Below, one piece after another: positions 32,730 to 45,131 of a stretch of 58,000 nt of DNA. The stretch comes from Cryptomeria japonica. Lineage: Eukaryota > Streptophyta > Pinopsida > Cupressales > Cupressaceae. The notes under the pieces are model-generated. The model made no database searches and was not told the origin of the DNA. It saw nothing but the letters and a program-made list of their open reading frames with translations. The DNA lies in contig NC_081414.1 of NCBI RefSeq assembly GCF_030272615.1, forward strand, positions 916,991,509 to 917,049,508. The letters run 5' to 3'. How positions within the stretch are numbered: position 1 is the stretch's first letter; each line of letters opens with the position of its first letter. A program made the position numbers and the translations under genes.

Positions 32730-33472
32730 TTACATTAGCATAGCAGACTCTCTCCTCCTCTCTTGTGTTACTTCTTCTATGTGTTATTCTCATTCTTCTA
32801 TTTGTTGCCCTTAGTGTTGTCTACTTGAGGATGATGCAAAGCATTGAGATCTCTTTTGTCTCTCTCATGTTGACTCAAAAGATACATGTGTTCCCTTCTT
32901 CTAGGTGACCTTCCTTAATTGGGGAATGAAGAACAATTATGCATACATACATATGATATACATGAATTATCATACAGCATATTGAACCTAAGGAAAGTGA
33001 AGTCACCTCGTGCTTTGTGTTTTGTGTCTATTATCCTTGGGTTTATCTCACACTTGGGGGCTAAATCTTTGTGATAACGTGCTCCTTTCCCTTCTCATTT
33101 CTTATGTGTATCACTACCTTAAAGCAATCACCCCCGTTGAGGCATGTGCGATCGCTTTAACATAGGGGGGCATACACCCTGTCTATCCCTTCAGGATACT
33201 TGAAAATTTCTTGGTGAACTTAGCTTTGCCTTAAAAAATTTTGGTATTTTTCTTGCATGACTCATAGTGAGGGAACCTTACTACTGACAGTCATGGTTCT
33301 CCCTCATGATCTTCCCTTTTACTTTGTCAATCAAAGTCGTAAGATCCTTAGTCCACTGGGGGCTTGGTGTGTCTTGCCTCCTTGATGTGGTGAAAGTCTT
33401 TCAATGTTGTTTCCTTGTACTTTACCGAAAGTATGAGGGTATGCTTATACTCCCGCTAAAGTGGGGGCTAAA
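32730..33472 (+). other. Element I 3' untranslated region and polypurine tract
   Basis: Non-coding. It ends with AAAGTGGGGGCTAAA (33458-33472) directly before the right LTR. Confidence 0.75.
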
Positions 33473-34735
33473 TGTAGCATCCTAAAATTGTGACACTTGC
33501 AATTTCAACTGCATTTGGGTCTTCACGATGGCGATGCAACTTGGAACTTGAATGGAGACCTCGAAACTTGTTCATGACATCAAAAACTGCATTTTTCAGC
33601 ACCCTGGCCTAATCCTCCTTGCACCTTGCTATCCCTAGAGGTGGGACCATGGCACCCAGTGCCCTCGTCCTTTAGGACCATGGCGCCCAGTGCCCTGGTC
33701 CCCCAGGACCATGGCGCCTAGTGCCCTGGTCCCTGGCCCTATTTTGGGCCCAGTCTCTTTTGGGCCTCGGGTCTTTATGTTTGCAATTTGGGAAATAATG
33801 TTTCCTGGTCGGCCTAAGGTCAGAAAAATCAGTCTATCAGCCCTAATTGACAAGTATATAAACTACATTTCCTCTCCCATTTTGAGGAGGAAGGACATAT
33901 GTGTACAAGACGTGGAAACGATATTCAAACATTCAAGCATTCAAGCATTCAAGCATTCCTTCAAGCAATTGAGCATTCTAAGTCTCCATTCAAGGCTAAG
34001 TGTTGCATTCAAGACAAGGATTCAACCATTGAAGAGGAGATCACATACAACATACAACATACAACATACATTTACACCTTCACATGTAAGAATACAAACA
34101 TTCTTACAACAAGGTATCAGTACTTGTTTACATTACAAACATTTACATTTACAACATTCTCATTTCTTGGTTAATTCCAAAACCAGGGTTTGACCTAAAG
34201 GCAAACCCCTAATCCCTAACCCCCCAATCATCCTCTCTTTTCTGTGTGTAGGTTGTAGGTACGCGGCTGTAATTGAAGATCTGGAACCCTTGTGCAGAGA
34301 CGAACAGATCCCCCTTCGTTTCGTGGATTTTTTGGAGGACCGTGTGCACGTCGGGTGCCATCGTCCCATCAACTTTCGCTCAAATTTGCAGGATAGCAAC
34401 GTCTCGACATTTTACTACTAATTCCAGGTCCACAGCTTCATCCCATATCCCTATCTCCATTTACAAGTGAATCTTTCTTTCTTCTACATACATTCCTAGT
34501 TCAATCATTCTATCTACATTCTTTACAAAAGAGGGTAGCATTGCTGTCACAACCCTTGAAACCCATTTAGAATCCAATCTTGCATTGTGTGGGATTGGAT
34601 CTTGTGGGTTTCAACCCCTCTTTTGAATGTAAAGTCTCCCCTAAGTGAAAACCGTCAACCCTTGTGACCTCCTTTCTCTCTCCTTGGAGTGGTGGGGGGA
34701 ACACTTAGGGTTCGATCACGATTTTCCACTTTACA
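33473..34735 (+). repeat. Element I, right (3') LTR
   Basis: It begins TGTAGCATCC and ends CCACTTTACA. It has TATATAAA at about 33855-33862, three palindromic units and a hairpin at 34337-34366. It is 31 bases longer than the left LTR, mainly because of the third palindrome. Confidence 0.92.
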
Positions 34736-34740
34736 TATAG

Positions 34741-37066
34741 ATGAATGAATGAAAATGGAATATGGATGTTTATTTTTATTTCTTTTTATGCAAATAAATG
34801 AGGAGAATGGGTAACTAGTAATGCAAATGTTTATTTTTCTTCATCCAATAATATGGATGCAAATAAGTATAAAATAAAATGTATGGGTTTATAGAAGATG
34901 CTCATGTATGCAACTAGCATCTCAATACACGAGTACTTGATCAGAGAAATGATGATGAAAAAGAGACCACTTAGTTGAGAAATGATGAAGCTTCCAACTA
35001 TTTAGAAGATAAAGAGATTATTGTTATTACACCGAAATCACTCTAAATTCACAAAATGCAAAATGAAATGCAAGATGAGATGCAAAATGAGATGCAATCG
35101 AAACCTAGTCACTGGATTTCAAAAGCTTAATTTTTATCATTGAGCATTTTACAAACATAGCAAACAGAATAGAGTTCATTTCTTTGCATATGCAATATGA
35201 ATTATCTTGTCCACAATGACCCTTTTTTCATTCATATCCTTGGACAAATTTCACAAGGACCTGGATTTCATGATAAAGAAATTCCCTCAAAACAAACAAA
35301 GAAATTATGGGAACCTCCCTGTAGCATACAAATAAGTGGAGTTGAGGTATGTGTGGTGATTTCACCTTAATGTGAAGGCATGTATCACACTGGTGCTGGA
35401 CACCCAATTGATTAGATGTTTTCAGATCATCCGAATCATTCCTACAAGCAGAAAACAAAGAAAATATTGTGCCCCCAATCCTTTCTCCTCTTAGTCAAGA
35501 TAGACTTCCTCGAGTTACTCAGAGAGATAATAATCAAAAACCAATATAAAAGACAACACACAAAGAAAATTTTCATGCATAGCTCAAACTGTTCAATAGT
35601 TGTTTTCAATTATGTTGTTTTGCTGGTTTACTCAATGATAAAAACTCTTCAGTAGTTAGGAGACAGGTGACTGACTCAAAGTGGATGACCAGGTTTCACT
35701 GACGTAAAGATGACTTGGTTGATACTTCTTAGGACATGTAGATTGATCAGTAGATTACCCTAAGACTAGGACATTAATCAGTTTCAAGCCATCAGGGTTC
35801 CAACAAACCAAGATGTCACAAAAGTGACTGAAATTTATGTACAAATGAAATTAAAGAATACATGAAAGTGGGAATGCCAACGTTGCATTGATAGATGGAG
35901 TGCTTGAGTAGAAGAGGCACCTATTTGCTAGGTTTTCACCTGCTTGGCAAAGATTCCCTTTTTTTTTTAGGACTTTTTCTGATTTTTAGGATTTCTTCAG
36001 GATATTTTATGATTTTTAGAATTTTTGTTCAGGACATTTTATGATTTTTAGGAGTTTTGTTCAGGACTTTTTATGATTTTTAGGATTTTTAAATGTTTTC
36101 CCCTAGTGTCTAGCAAGGCAATAGGTATTTTGAGTACATGAATGGATAAGAAAATGATGGTGGACACTTTCAAGGACTATCTCACAATGTTAATCCAAGC
36201 ACAGGGTTCAGATATAGCAATGTAAACCAAGGATTTTAGCAATGTAAAGCAAGGATTTTAGTGATGTAAAGAAAGGATATAGCACAGCGAAGCAAGGACA
36301 TAGCGTAATGAAGCCATATGGTCCAAAGAAGTGGCTATGTCAAGAGGTTTGTGGAAAGCATGTTTTTGCATTTTGTCCATAGTGTTGATCAAGATCAAGG
36401 GATAGATTTGGATAGGAGGCAGATATGATAAGCAAGATCAAAAGGGAGTAATGAAGGATGTAAGCAAGCAATGAAGAGGAGCTAAAGAGTCTAGATCAAG
36501 TGTAATAGATAGGACACATGAAGGCTACAAAGGTCCTTAACCTTGTCAAGATCAAAGGTGGAAAAGGGATATGAACGTAGATAGAGCGGACGATAGATAA
36601 TAGAGGATGAAGGATAATGGAGGAAGAAGGATAATAGATGGATGTACATGGATGGAACTTTCCCCCAATGTAAAGTGCAAAAGGATAATGGATTACACAT
36701 GATGCCTATTTGCCAGGTTTTCATCATGGTACCTGCCCAAGGCACCACAAGAAGTGGTTTTCACACAAGGACAAATTTATTTCTCTTTACTTTTTTTTTT
36801 CTGATTTTTTTTTTCACTTTTTCATCATTTTTTTTTTCTTTTTTTGGAAGATAATGAAGGCATGCTAAGGGATGGAAGAAGGACCCCATAATCTCGCTTC
36901 TTTGGATGGTACCCTTGGAATATGAGTTGCAATAGACCATGGCTATGAAGGTATGCTCAAAGATGATGGCAGGATAATGAAATGAAACTAAGGCAAGGAC
37001 TTATGCAAAGGATTGGATAAGAGGGATGGAAGGGTGAAAAAGAGGTGTTGGATAATGGATGGGATG
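34741..37066 (-). other. Element F interior downstream of gag, with tandem repeats
   Basis: Non-coding. Two simple tandem arrays are visible: about four units of a 30-36 bp phrase TTCAGGACxTTTTATGATTT (35965-36090) and a 23-bp phrase like AGCAATGTAAAGCAAGGATT (36215-36330). The reverse complement of 36700-36790 repeats the GTGAAAACC/GCCCTGGGCA motif block found after gag in G (12410-12560), tying F to G's interior. T-runs at 36790-36845 interrupt it. Confidence 0.6.
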
Positions 37067-39300
37067 TTAGAAGAATTGTGTATGGATAGATGGAAATGTT
37101 GAAAAGATCAACATTGGCACACACCTTGAGGGATGGTGGACATATGGAGGAGAAGTGAATCTTAGATTTTGAGATTTGGATGGAGGAAAGGTTACATATT
37201 TTGGAGCATAAGAACCAAAAATGGATGAAGGAGGTGATGGAGGAATAGACTTGGAAGGCTTGGATGGGGGACCAACAATTTTGGATGCCAATTTTGATTT
37301 TTCTTTAGACTGTTGTGCTTCAAGAAACCGCTTAGGGATCCACATGGTTTTTAATTTTTCATTCTTTTGTAGTTCCTTAGAGTGCATTTCTTGTACAATT
37401 TCCTTAGGAACCCATATAACTTTTGACTTTTCTTCTTTCTTTGTGGGCCTTTGTGGCATTTTGTATTTTTCTTTTTCTTTTTGGATCATATTTTGCTTTT
37501 TTTTGACATGTCAATTAGATGAGACATGTTGATCCTTGAATACATGTGGATTACTTGACTTATGACTTTTATGCTTGGCATCCAAATTGCTTGGAGGGAG
37601 ATGTGTGGATAGATAGGAATGATATGGAGGTATTTTAGATGGATGGAAGGTACTCGAAGATGTGTGCCTTTTTTGATCCCACATAAGGGATGGAGGGGTA
37701 TAGGGACCTAAAATGGATGGAAGAGGTGAAGGGAAGGTGTGTATCTGGATTTAACTAGAGAAATATAGGATCTATGAGGGATACCAACATCTTGAGAGTG
37801 AGCAATGTATCCATTATAATCAAGATTTTCTTTTATAGCAGGGGATTCTAATATACCATGTTCATGAATGTCTAACCCCTTTCTTTGATAATGCATGCTT
37901 TGAAAGATCTTTTTAACAAAGGGTTTCTTCTTACTTTTGATGCTAGAGGAAAGTCTATTTTGAGGTGGAGGTGGCTAGCAAGGAATGATAGGATCATGAG
38001 AGGGCTTTATGGGCATGATGGACTCTTGAGGTGAACATGGAGGATTATGACAAGGAGATGAAGGGATACTTTGATCTTGACCATTGGATATAGTAGGAAG
38101 GGTGTTTGACTCTTCATTTTGAATAGGATCATTTGAAAAGGAGGAAGAGGCATCATGATCTTGCTTAGGAAGTAGACTAGGAATGGGATTTGGAAGGATG
38201 GTTTGCTCTTGAGATGGAAGGGGGTCATCTTGGAAGAAATGGAAAGATATAAAGAGATCATCATGGGGTTCTAGTGAAATAGGATCTTTTTCAATAATTA
38301 GATGGGATTGAGGAGTTTTGGTGTCTTGATCTTGATTTATGATAGGACTTGTTTCTTCATTTTTCAAATTATCCTCTTGATGCGGAGTCACTTCTAAGGA
38401 AGGGGTAGGATTGTGCATAGGCGTAGGGGATTCTTGGAAGATCTCCATATTTTGGCATGATGGAGAAGAATTTTGAGTAGGACTCTCTTGAGTGGGTATG
38501 TTTGGAATTGAAGTGTATGATGGCATAGAATCTGGGATTTTTAAATCTTTAGAGGAACTTGTATTACTATTGGGATTAACTTGGATTTCCATAGGAGATA
38601 GCCCTTGAAGGTAAACATGAGAAGTTTCATTGTTTGAAGGAGATGAAGACATCATGGAAGGGATGGAGGCTACATATGGAGCCTTGCTAGACATAGGTTC
38701 ATGAGTTTGATCATGCTTAGAAATAGTTCCTTCTTTTCCTTTACATGAGCCATTAGGATCTTCAATTTCAATGACACCATTATCAATGAGATCTTGAATC
38801 TTATGTTTTAATTCCATACACATTGAAGTCTTATGTTTGTTATGCCTATGAACTACTCAAAATTGGACAACCCCATGTGGTATTTTTAGGTAATATGATA
38901 AGATTGTTCTTAAGAAGCTCTTCCAAAGCTGACTCAATAGATTGCCCCAAAGGTGTAAACTGTCTATATAGTGAATAGATGTCTTTTTGTCTTGGTGAAG
39001 GTGTTTTGTGATCTTGTATGAGATTTGGTCTTTGATTGTCATTTATTTATTGGTATTCGATTGTCAAATCACATAATCATTTTAGCATTCCTTGAAGTTT
39101 CTCACTCTTGATATCATGCATTTGTTTTTCAAATGGAGTCATTGACTTATTTTGTTGGGTTTTCATGTCATATATATTTTCCTTGATATCTTGAAGCATT
39201 TGAGCCAAGGTAGCAATGGGAATTGGAGCTAAGGTATCCATGAGATTCTTACTTTTGTCAAAAAATTTAGAAGAGCTTCTGGTTTGAACAAGCTTTTGAA
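37067..39300 (-). pseudogene. gag: Tat-type Gag of element F, capsid deleted
   Basis: The N-terminus has MDTLAPIPIATLAQMLQDI (from about 39241), as in plant Ty3 Gag starts. The capsid domain is absent. A frame-shifted piece with RQFTPLGQSIESALEELL follows, then CMELKHKIQDLIDNGVIEIE (from 38823), the segment that follows the knuckle in this lineage. The next 260 residues (37975-38760) are Ser/Pro/Asn-rich and probably disordered. A Lys-rich piece (37067-37489) ends it. No protease or reverse transcriptase is seen. Confidence 0.68.
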
Positions 39301-39312
39301 AATAGAGGACCA

Positions 39313-39325
39313 GGCTCTGATACCA
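39313..39325 (-). promoter_or_regulatory. Initiator-Met primer site next to E's left LTR
   Basis: TGGTATCAGAGCC on the reverse strand is a perfect initiator-Met site two bases from the LTR at 39328. It lies on the outer side of the left LTR and opens into F's gag, not into E. See the junction finding. Confidence 0.8.
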
Positions 39326-39327
39326 AT

Positions 39328-40094
39328 GGTTAGGATTCCCAAAGATACTCAGAGGGGGGTGAATCAATATCTAACCAGTTAATGAATTTTTTGAATTTAT
39401 TATATGAAAAGCATTCCAAAATTGTCTACCGGTAAACAAAAATTAATGCAGCAAGTAAGAACAACAACCACAACACAATATTTTTAACGAGGAAACCCAG
39501 TGTGGGAAAAAAATCGATGGGATTTGTGACCCACAATATTCGCTTATTGGCCAATAAGAGAATATTACTATTACAATAGGGGCCTGTACATGCAGGAAGG
39601 CCAAGTGCCTAGAGCTCACTGCTCAGTTACAAAAGAAGTCTCACTGACTTACAAAAATGGATTATACAAATCCAATGTCATGTACTACTTCAAATCAACA
39701 TCTTCTATGCCAGATTCAGTACTGGTTTAAGCTCTGCAATAATCATAAACCCTTATCCAAAATCTGCCTTACAATTCGCACATTAGGTCTACAATAATCT
39801 AACCATATCAACTTCTACTAAATTATCTACAAGATCTCATACTTATATGAGTCTTATTACAATCTGCCATGTCGGCTTACAAAAAGATTTTATAATTAAA
39901 TACAAAATACAATTAAACAAAATTCCTGTTGGCCATGGTACCGGTAATCAATCTTTTTGGTGCTGGTGAACTATATGTCGATGTAGAGTCTTCCAGTGCC
40001 GGTCCTTGTTGGTAACATATGATTGTAAGGTTGCCATCAATGAAAAAACCTTCAATCACATACAATTTCTCATTGGAGTGTGCATTTGCCAACA
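39328..40094 (-). repeat. Element E, left LTR
   Basis: It runs from GGTTAGGATTCCC (a mutated TGTTAGGATTCCC) to GCATTTGCCAACA, and pairs with 45132-45904. Confidence 0.9.
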
Positions 40095-40262
40095 ATCTCC
40101 CCCTTTGGCACTGATGGCAACACTCATGAGAAAAATCCAAAAAGTGTCCAAAAAGAATCTGCAAAAATGTCTTATCAAAACTATGTTATCAAAAGGTGCA
40201 CTCCCCCTGAGCTGATGATGTCTTTCTTCTGATCATTTTTCTCATCACCACTACTCCCCCTT
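40095..40262 (-). promoter_or_regulatory. Element E polypurine tracts
   Basis: On the reverse strand GTGCCAAAGGGGGAGAT abuts the LTR. Further AGGGGGAG tracts are near 40199-40209 and 40252-40262. Confidence 0.75.
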
Positions 40263-40667
40263 TGGCATCAATGACAAAGGTTGTCATTCACTGTCAATGG
40301 AGTGTGGTTCCTACCTAGATCCTTGTAACCAGTGGGTTACAATATGATATATGTCCGCCAATGCAAAATTTTGACTTTCGCTGTCCTTTATTGTTGCTTC
40401 TGTTCTCTGAATTGTACTGGTGAGTATGTGCATTTTCTCTTCCAGTGTCTTAAGTCCTAGAACCAGAGCCTCAAAAATTTATTTTCTCAAAGAAATGAGG
40501 TAATCCAGTTTAGGGCCTAGTTTGCATTTTAAATCCTTTGCCTTAAACTTTATCTTTTCTTTATCTTTTTCTAACTTTTCAATTTTCTCCTCAAGAATTG
40601 CAATATTATTTTCAACTTCCAAAAATGAGTTTGATGTTCCTATTAAGTTGTTAGCAATATTGTTGAT

Positions 40668-43657
40668 TTATTTTTGTGCTTTGTTGATCTCTGAATCTAT
40701 GTCCTCTATCAAAATATCAGTTTTGCAGGTATCTCTATATAGTTTCTTGAAATCCAAAATTGTTTCTCCTAATGTCGGTAATACGGTTTCCATTTGTTCC
40801 TTATTCTTCTTAATAGTTTCCTCAAAGAATTTTTCTTTTTCCTTATTCATTTTCTCTTTGAATGTATCTTCATTTATCTGGTCTAGTGTTATTAGGTTGA
40901 CGGTTATATACTTAGACAATGTGTCTAATTGGCTCAAAGAATCTTTATTATCTATGTTACACTTTGGAGCTATCATCTTCAAAATTGGTAAAGTGTCATA
41001 TATAGCCTTATAAGCTTGTGCATTACACTATTATTTTCTTTATTGAATCCAAGAGTACCTCTGTTACATTTGTTGGCCTAAATTTAGTCATTGATGTGCC
41101 GGATGACTGTCCAACTATTCTCACAATCTGTAGTCCGCCGGTTGTAGTGATATCTTTGCTTTCCTCTTTCTCTGGAGGATCTGTTTGAGTTTACATTTCT
41201 ACTACCAAAGGCTTGGGCTTATCAGATGTAGTCGGTGGTACAATCTGAGTAGGTACCTGAGAAGGAGCATGTTTCTCTACATGTTTCTATGTTTTCCTCA
41301 GCAAGAGCCTATTTCTTTGATGGTTTCTCTATTTTTGCTTTAGATGATTTTACTTTAGTGTCCACAAGCAGTTTTTCTTTATTTACCTCTATGTTGTCTA
41401 CTATCGGTGACTCGGTTTGTTTTTTAGTTTCAGTAGTTGTCGGTGGCTCAATAGATGCAACAGTATGCACATCTATGGTCTCTGCCTTTCCAGTGTCCAA
41501 GGGTTCATTTGATCCTTCAGTTTGTTGTTGCTCCCCAATTCCAATGTTTTCAACTCCAACATTTCCTGTCGGTGGCTCTATTGTCACATCTATATTCTTA
41601 GTTGATTCCTTATCTACCACAGTATTGACTTCCTGAGTGTCAATGTTCATTGTGTATAATACCTTAGAATCAGGATTCGTATCCTCATGTGGTGTACCCA
41701 TGCCCTCAGTTTTCAGTTGTGTGTCAACAGTTTCTACTGATGGAGTATCAGAGAGAGGTGGGGGAAAGTTATCATTTATCTTTAGGCTCGGAGGTCCACC
41801 TACCTTACCTTTCCCCTTATCCTCCTAGTAGACTTTGATATTCTTTGGTTTCTTAAGTTCTTCCTGTTTTTCTTTCTCTATAAAAAATGTCCCACTTATC
41901 TATTGTTTCCTCTTATATCTCATTTACTCTTCCTGCCATTAATGCTACATGTCGGTGTCTAGTTGAGAATACTGTCCAATTAGCTTCATTGATTAGCTCA
42001 ACAATTTCTTCAGTGGAGTTCACTAGGTGAAGTGGAAGTAGGTTTTGCATTTTTATTTTCTTGGCTAACTCCACAATGGCTACCCTTCTAGCTTCTAGTC
42101 TTCTGTATAGATCATTGGGTATGTCATCTACAATCTCCATCAAAAAATTCTTATAAATGTCAAGATGTAAGATTACACTATTTTCTATGCTCTCCTTTTC
42201 ATCATTGGATAATTTATTATACAACTTGCTGATATTTATCAGTTTGCCATCTTCAATGATCTCTTCCAAAAGTTTATCAAAAGTACGAATAACTTGTTTT
42301 TGTTTCCTCTTCTTTGGTGTCAATTTCTTAGCCGGAGGCCTAACTGCCTGTTGTTTTTGTCTTGTCTTTCTCAGTGTAGGTAAGGGTGTCGGTGAGGGTT
42401 TTCTTTTTCTTTCTACCCTTCTTTTATTGCTTTTGCCTGTCTTGTTCCCTTCCTCACTATCTGTTCAGGTTTCTTAACTCTTTTCTGAGATTGAATGCCA
42501 CTTTCAATTGTTTCAGCATTGCCAAATACTTTTTCTGTCAGTTCCTTATGGCCTTCTAAGAGGGCTTTTGCATAAGTTTCAACTATGTTGTTATCTGTCT
42601 CATATCCCATCTAGGTAACCCAAATAGTTCTAGGGACAACTGCCTCCATCAAGATTTCATCTTTCTTTATCACAAAGCATATCTCCTATTGATACTTATC
42701 AACAATTTCTTGAGATATCCTTATTCTTGTCTTCATTCTTGCTTTCAAGGTTTGAATATATTCATTTATATTTTTCTCTCTATCATCTCCCATGTTGTTT
42801 AGTATGTCTAACAGTTGCTTTCCTACCGGTATATCAAAACCAAAGTCTTTCCTACCAATATCGGGTACTTCCTTGGTAATGTATAGCATTAAGCACACAA
42901 GAAAGATACCAAATCTAAAAGTTCCCTTCTTATTACCTTTGATTTTCTTTAAGTTGTCTATCAGTTCATCTTTAAGCCATTCACATAGATCAATTCTTGC
43001 ATTGTTATTCACCATGTCATATGCACTTTTAATACATAAGCTAGAGACATAATTTAGTTTGTTTGCATGTGTAGCCTTATAACCAAGAATCATACTGACA
43101 AATCTAACATTTATGTCCTTCACATCATTGACTCTCAGGGATCTTTTGTCAAATGTTGTGTCAGTTAAGCTTATCATAGTATCATTCGGAACTTTTTTAG
43201 TTCTGTCAGGCCTGCTACCGATGGAAGGTAAGCCTGTTACTACCCTAATTGCCTCTTTAGTGATCTTATGGATGGAATCCAACCAAAAGAATTCACCATG
43301 GACTCTACTTAGGACTATCCTTATCACATCTTTAGGAAAATCAGGGATACTAAGAATGTCCACAAAACCTAGGGTTTTCACCACCTTGTGTTCCGGTTTA
43401 ACATTACCATTTTCATCACAAATTATAGTCCTATACATGTTCATTATTTCTTCAGCTCCTAGTTCCTCAATATGACAATGTATATACATTATAGGATCCT
43501 CTACATTAACTACTTCCTTAGGTATTTTCAAAAATGCTCCTAGGGTATCATCTTTCTTTGTAATTTAGAGAATAAGTTTGAACACGGGTCTAGGGCACTT
43601 GATAACATCAATCATAGTAGAGTTTGCAATAAATTTAGGTGCAGATGAAGAAGCCAT
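40668..43657 (-). pseudogene. Element E second frame: ~1,000-aa protein homologous to that of A
   Basis: ATG at 43657 (MASSSAPKF). After one stop the frame is open from 43531 to 42686 (281 residues), the best preserved copy of this domain: CHIEELGAEEIMNMY, FPKDVIRIVLSRVHGEFFWL, KITKEAIRVVTGLPS, RIDLCEWLKDELIDNLKKIK, FGIFLVCLMLYI, ISQEIVDKYQ. Downstream come PRT-IW, MGYETDNN (42610), a KRQ-rich basic stretch, DEKESIENSVILHL (42323-41913), a Pro/Thr/Glu-rich linker (41309-41701) and a terminal coiled coil (40668-40982, many KE). Two frameshifts and a few stops break it. It resembles A throughout, and the long-LTR protein more weakly. The function is unknown. I infer an N-terminal folded domain and a C-terminal assembly region. 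Confidence 0.75.
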
Positions 43658-44059
43658 AGTTATACATACCTTAATCTTCCTTTAGGATGAGTGCTTGACT
43701 AAACTGCTTCACTTTTCACTAAGGATGCCTTCGCTTGTGATTTTCGCACTCTCTGGAGATTTGAATGCTCAGTGAATGAAAAAAGAGCCAAAACACTTGC
43801 TTTATAGTGTTATAACCTCCAACTACCACATTTAATGCCTATCAGTTAAGTCAAAAACTTAACTCATCTGTCAATAAGGAAGTACTTCAACTTCTCACCA
43901 TCAACTGAGGGTAAATTAGTATGTTTTCAATTTGTTGCCATACCCCCAAAGGATTTTCCTTCGGTTAGATGAAGAATCTCCTGCCGGTGGAGTGATACTC
44001 TATTCTACTGGTGGAGGAGTATTCCCATCAATATTTTGATCTGACTTTTTGATCCATTG

Positions 44060-45110
44060 CTTTACCTCTTCAACTTTTTCTTTACCTTTCCAACTGGTTC
44101 CTTTGTTATTTTCCGATGATGTCTTACTTCTACATAATTTTGCATTATGTCCAATCTTGTTTCAAGCATAACAAGTCACATTGTTTTTCTGAATAGCTTT
44201 CCCATATCCTATGTCGGTATGTGTTCTGCATTGATTAGATAAGTGTCCAAATCTTCCACAAACATAACATCTTACATTCATTCTGCAATTTTCTGAATTG
44301 TGACCAACTTTGTTGCATTTAGAACATTGACCAGTGGGTGTATTAGTGTTCTGATAATTTCTAGATCTACACTGATTTTCTCTATGACCATACTTGTTAT
44401 AGTTAAAGAATTTCCCATTAAATTTGTAAGCATTAGGTTGTCTTACTGGTTTGCTGTGATCATGATTGTTCGCAGTATCGAAGCTTTCACCAATTTCAAA
44501 GCCAAGGCCATTTGTATCACCATTAGGTTTCTAATTCTTTAGCATTTCATCAAGTTCTTCTGAACTTTTCTTGAATTTCTCCTTGTGTTGATTTGCACTA
44601 GCCAATTCATTTTCCAAGAAATCTTTCTGTCTCATGAGTTTAGTTTTGTCATGTTCTAAGTGAAATAGATTTTTTTTTATCATATCATTCTCATGACTAA
44701 GTCTTAGATTTTCATTTGTAGCATCATTGATTCTTCTAGTCAAGTCATCTTCATTCTTCTTCCAATTTTCAGTCTCTTTACAAAATCTCATAGTCATATC
44801 CTGCATCTCATTCTGCATTGTACTGTTTTCTTGTCTTAGTTTGTTCACCAGATCATTAAGAGTTTTCTTTTCATCATCATCATCATTATGCATCTTTCAC
44901 AAAGTTCTCTTCTTTTGTTTCTTGCAATAGTGAGATTCTCTTGAAGTCCTTGAATGATATCATGTGCAGCCTTCAAATCATCTTCAAGTTTGATATTCTT
45001 CAATTTTTCTACATCATAGTATGAAAGAGTTATTTCCAATTGCTTTCTCAAAATTTTCATCACTACCAGTGTCAGAATCTTCCTCAAGTTGTGAGGCTTT
45101 TGAAAATAGA
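44060..45110 (-). pseudogene. Element E first frame: coiled coil plus four CCHC knuckles (Gag-like)
   Basis: It begins close to the primer site. The coiled coil spans about 44531-45087 (e.g. KLRQENSTMQNEMQDMTM). Knuckles follow: NYNKYGHRENQC with the first cysteines lost, CSKCNKVGHNSENC, CYVCGRFGHLSNQC, and CYA-stop-NKIGHNAKLC, between about 44440 and 44130. A Lys-rich, Pro-rich tail follows. The layout equals that of element A. Small frameshifts separate the two open pieces of the coiled coil. Confidence 0.75.
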
Positions 45111-45116
45111 GGACCA

Positions 45117-45129
45117 GGATTTGATACCA
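45117..45129 (-). promoter_or_regulatory. Element E primer binding site (decayed initiator-Met)
   Basis: TGGTATCAAATCC on the reverse strand, two bases from the LTR at 45132, is the initiator-Met site with two changes. Confidence 0.75.
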
Positions 45130-45131
45130 AT

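Larger units (their letters stand above)
26868..34735 (+). mobile_element. Element I: gag-only Tat-type LTR retrotransposon
   Basis: I's LTRs are at 26868-28099 and 33473-34735, flanked by a perfect TATAG (26863-26867; 34736-34740). The primer site TGGTGAACCCGACGTGAA begins at 28103 and the polypurine tract AAAGTGGGGGCTAAA is at 33458-33472, so I is forward. The only coding region is one frame from 29370 to 32729: Gag plus a protease-like part. No reverse transcriptase, RNase H or integrase is present, and the space between frame and polypurine tract is only about 0.7 kb. All parts needed in cis are present, so it looks like a non-autonomous element mobilised by a relative. Confidence 0.9.

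Noticed and set aside
40522-41013. Forward open frame of 163 codons
   Set aside because: It is antisense to the coiled-coil end of E's second frame and has Ser/Phe/Leu-rich composition typical of the complement of Lys/Glu-rich coding sequence.
41289-41636. Forward open frame of 115 codons, Ser/Val/Phe-rich
   Set aside because: Antisense shadow of the Pro/Thr/Glu-rich linker of E's second frame.
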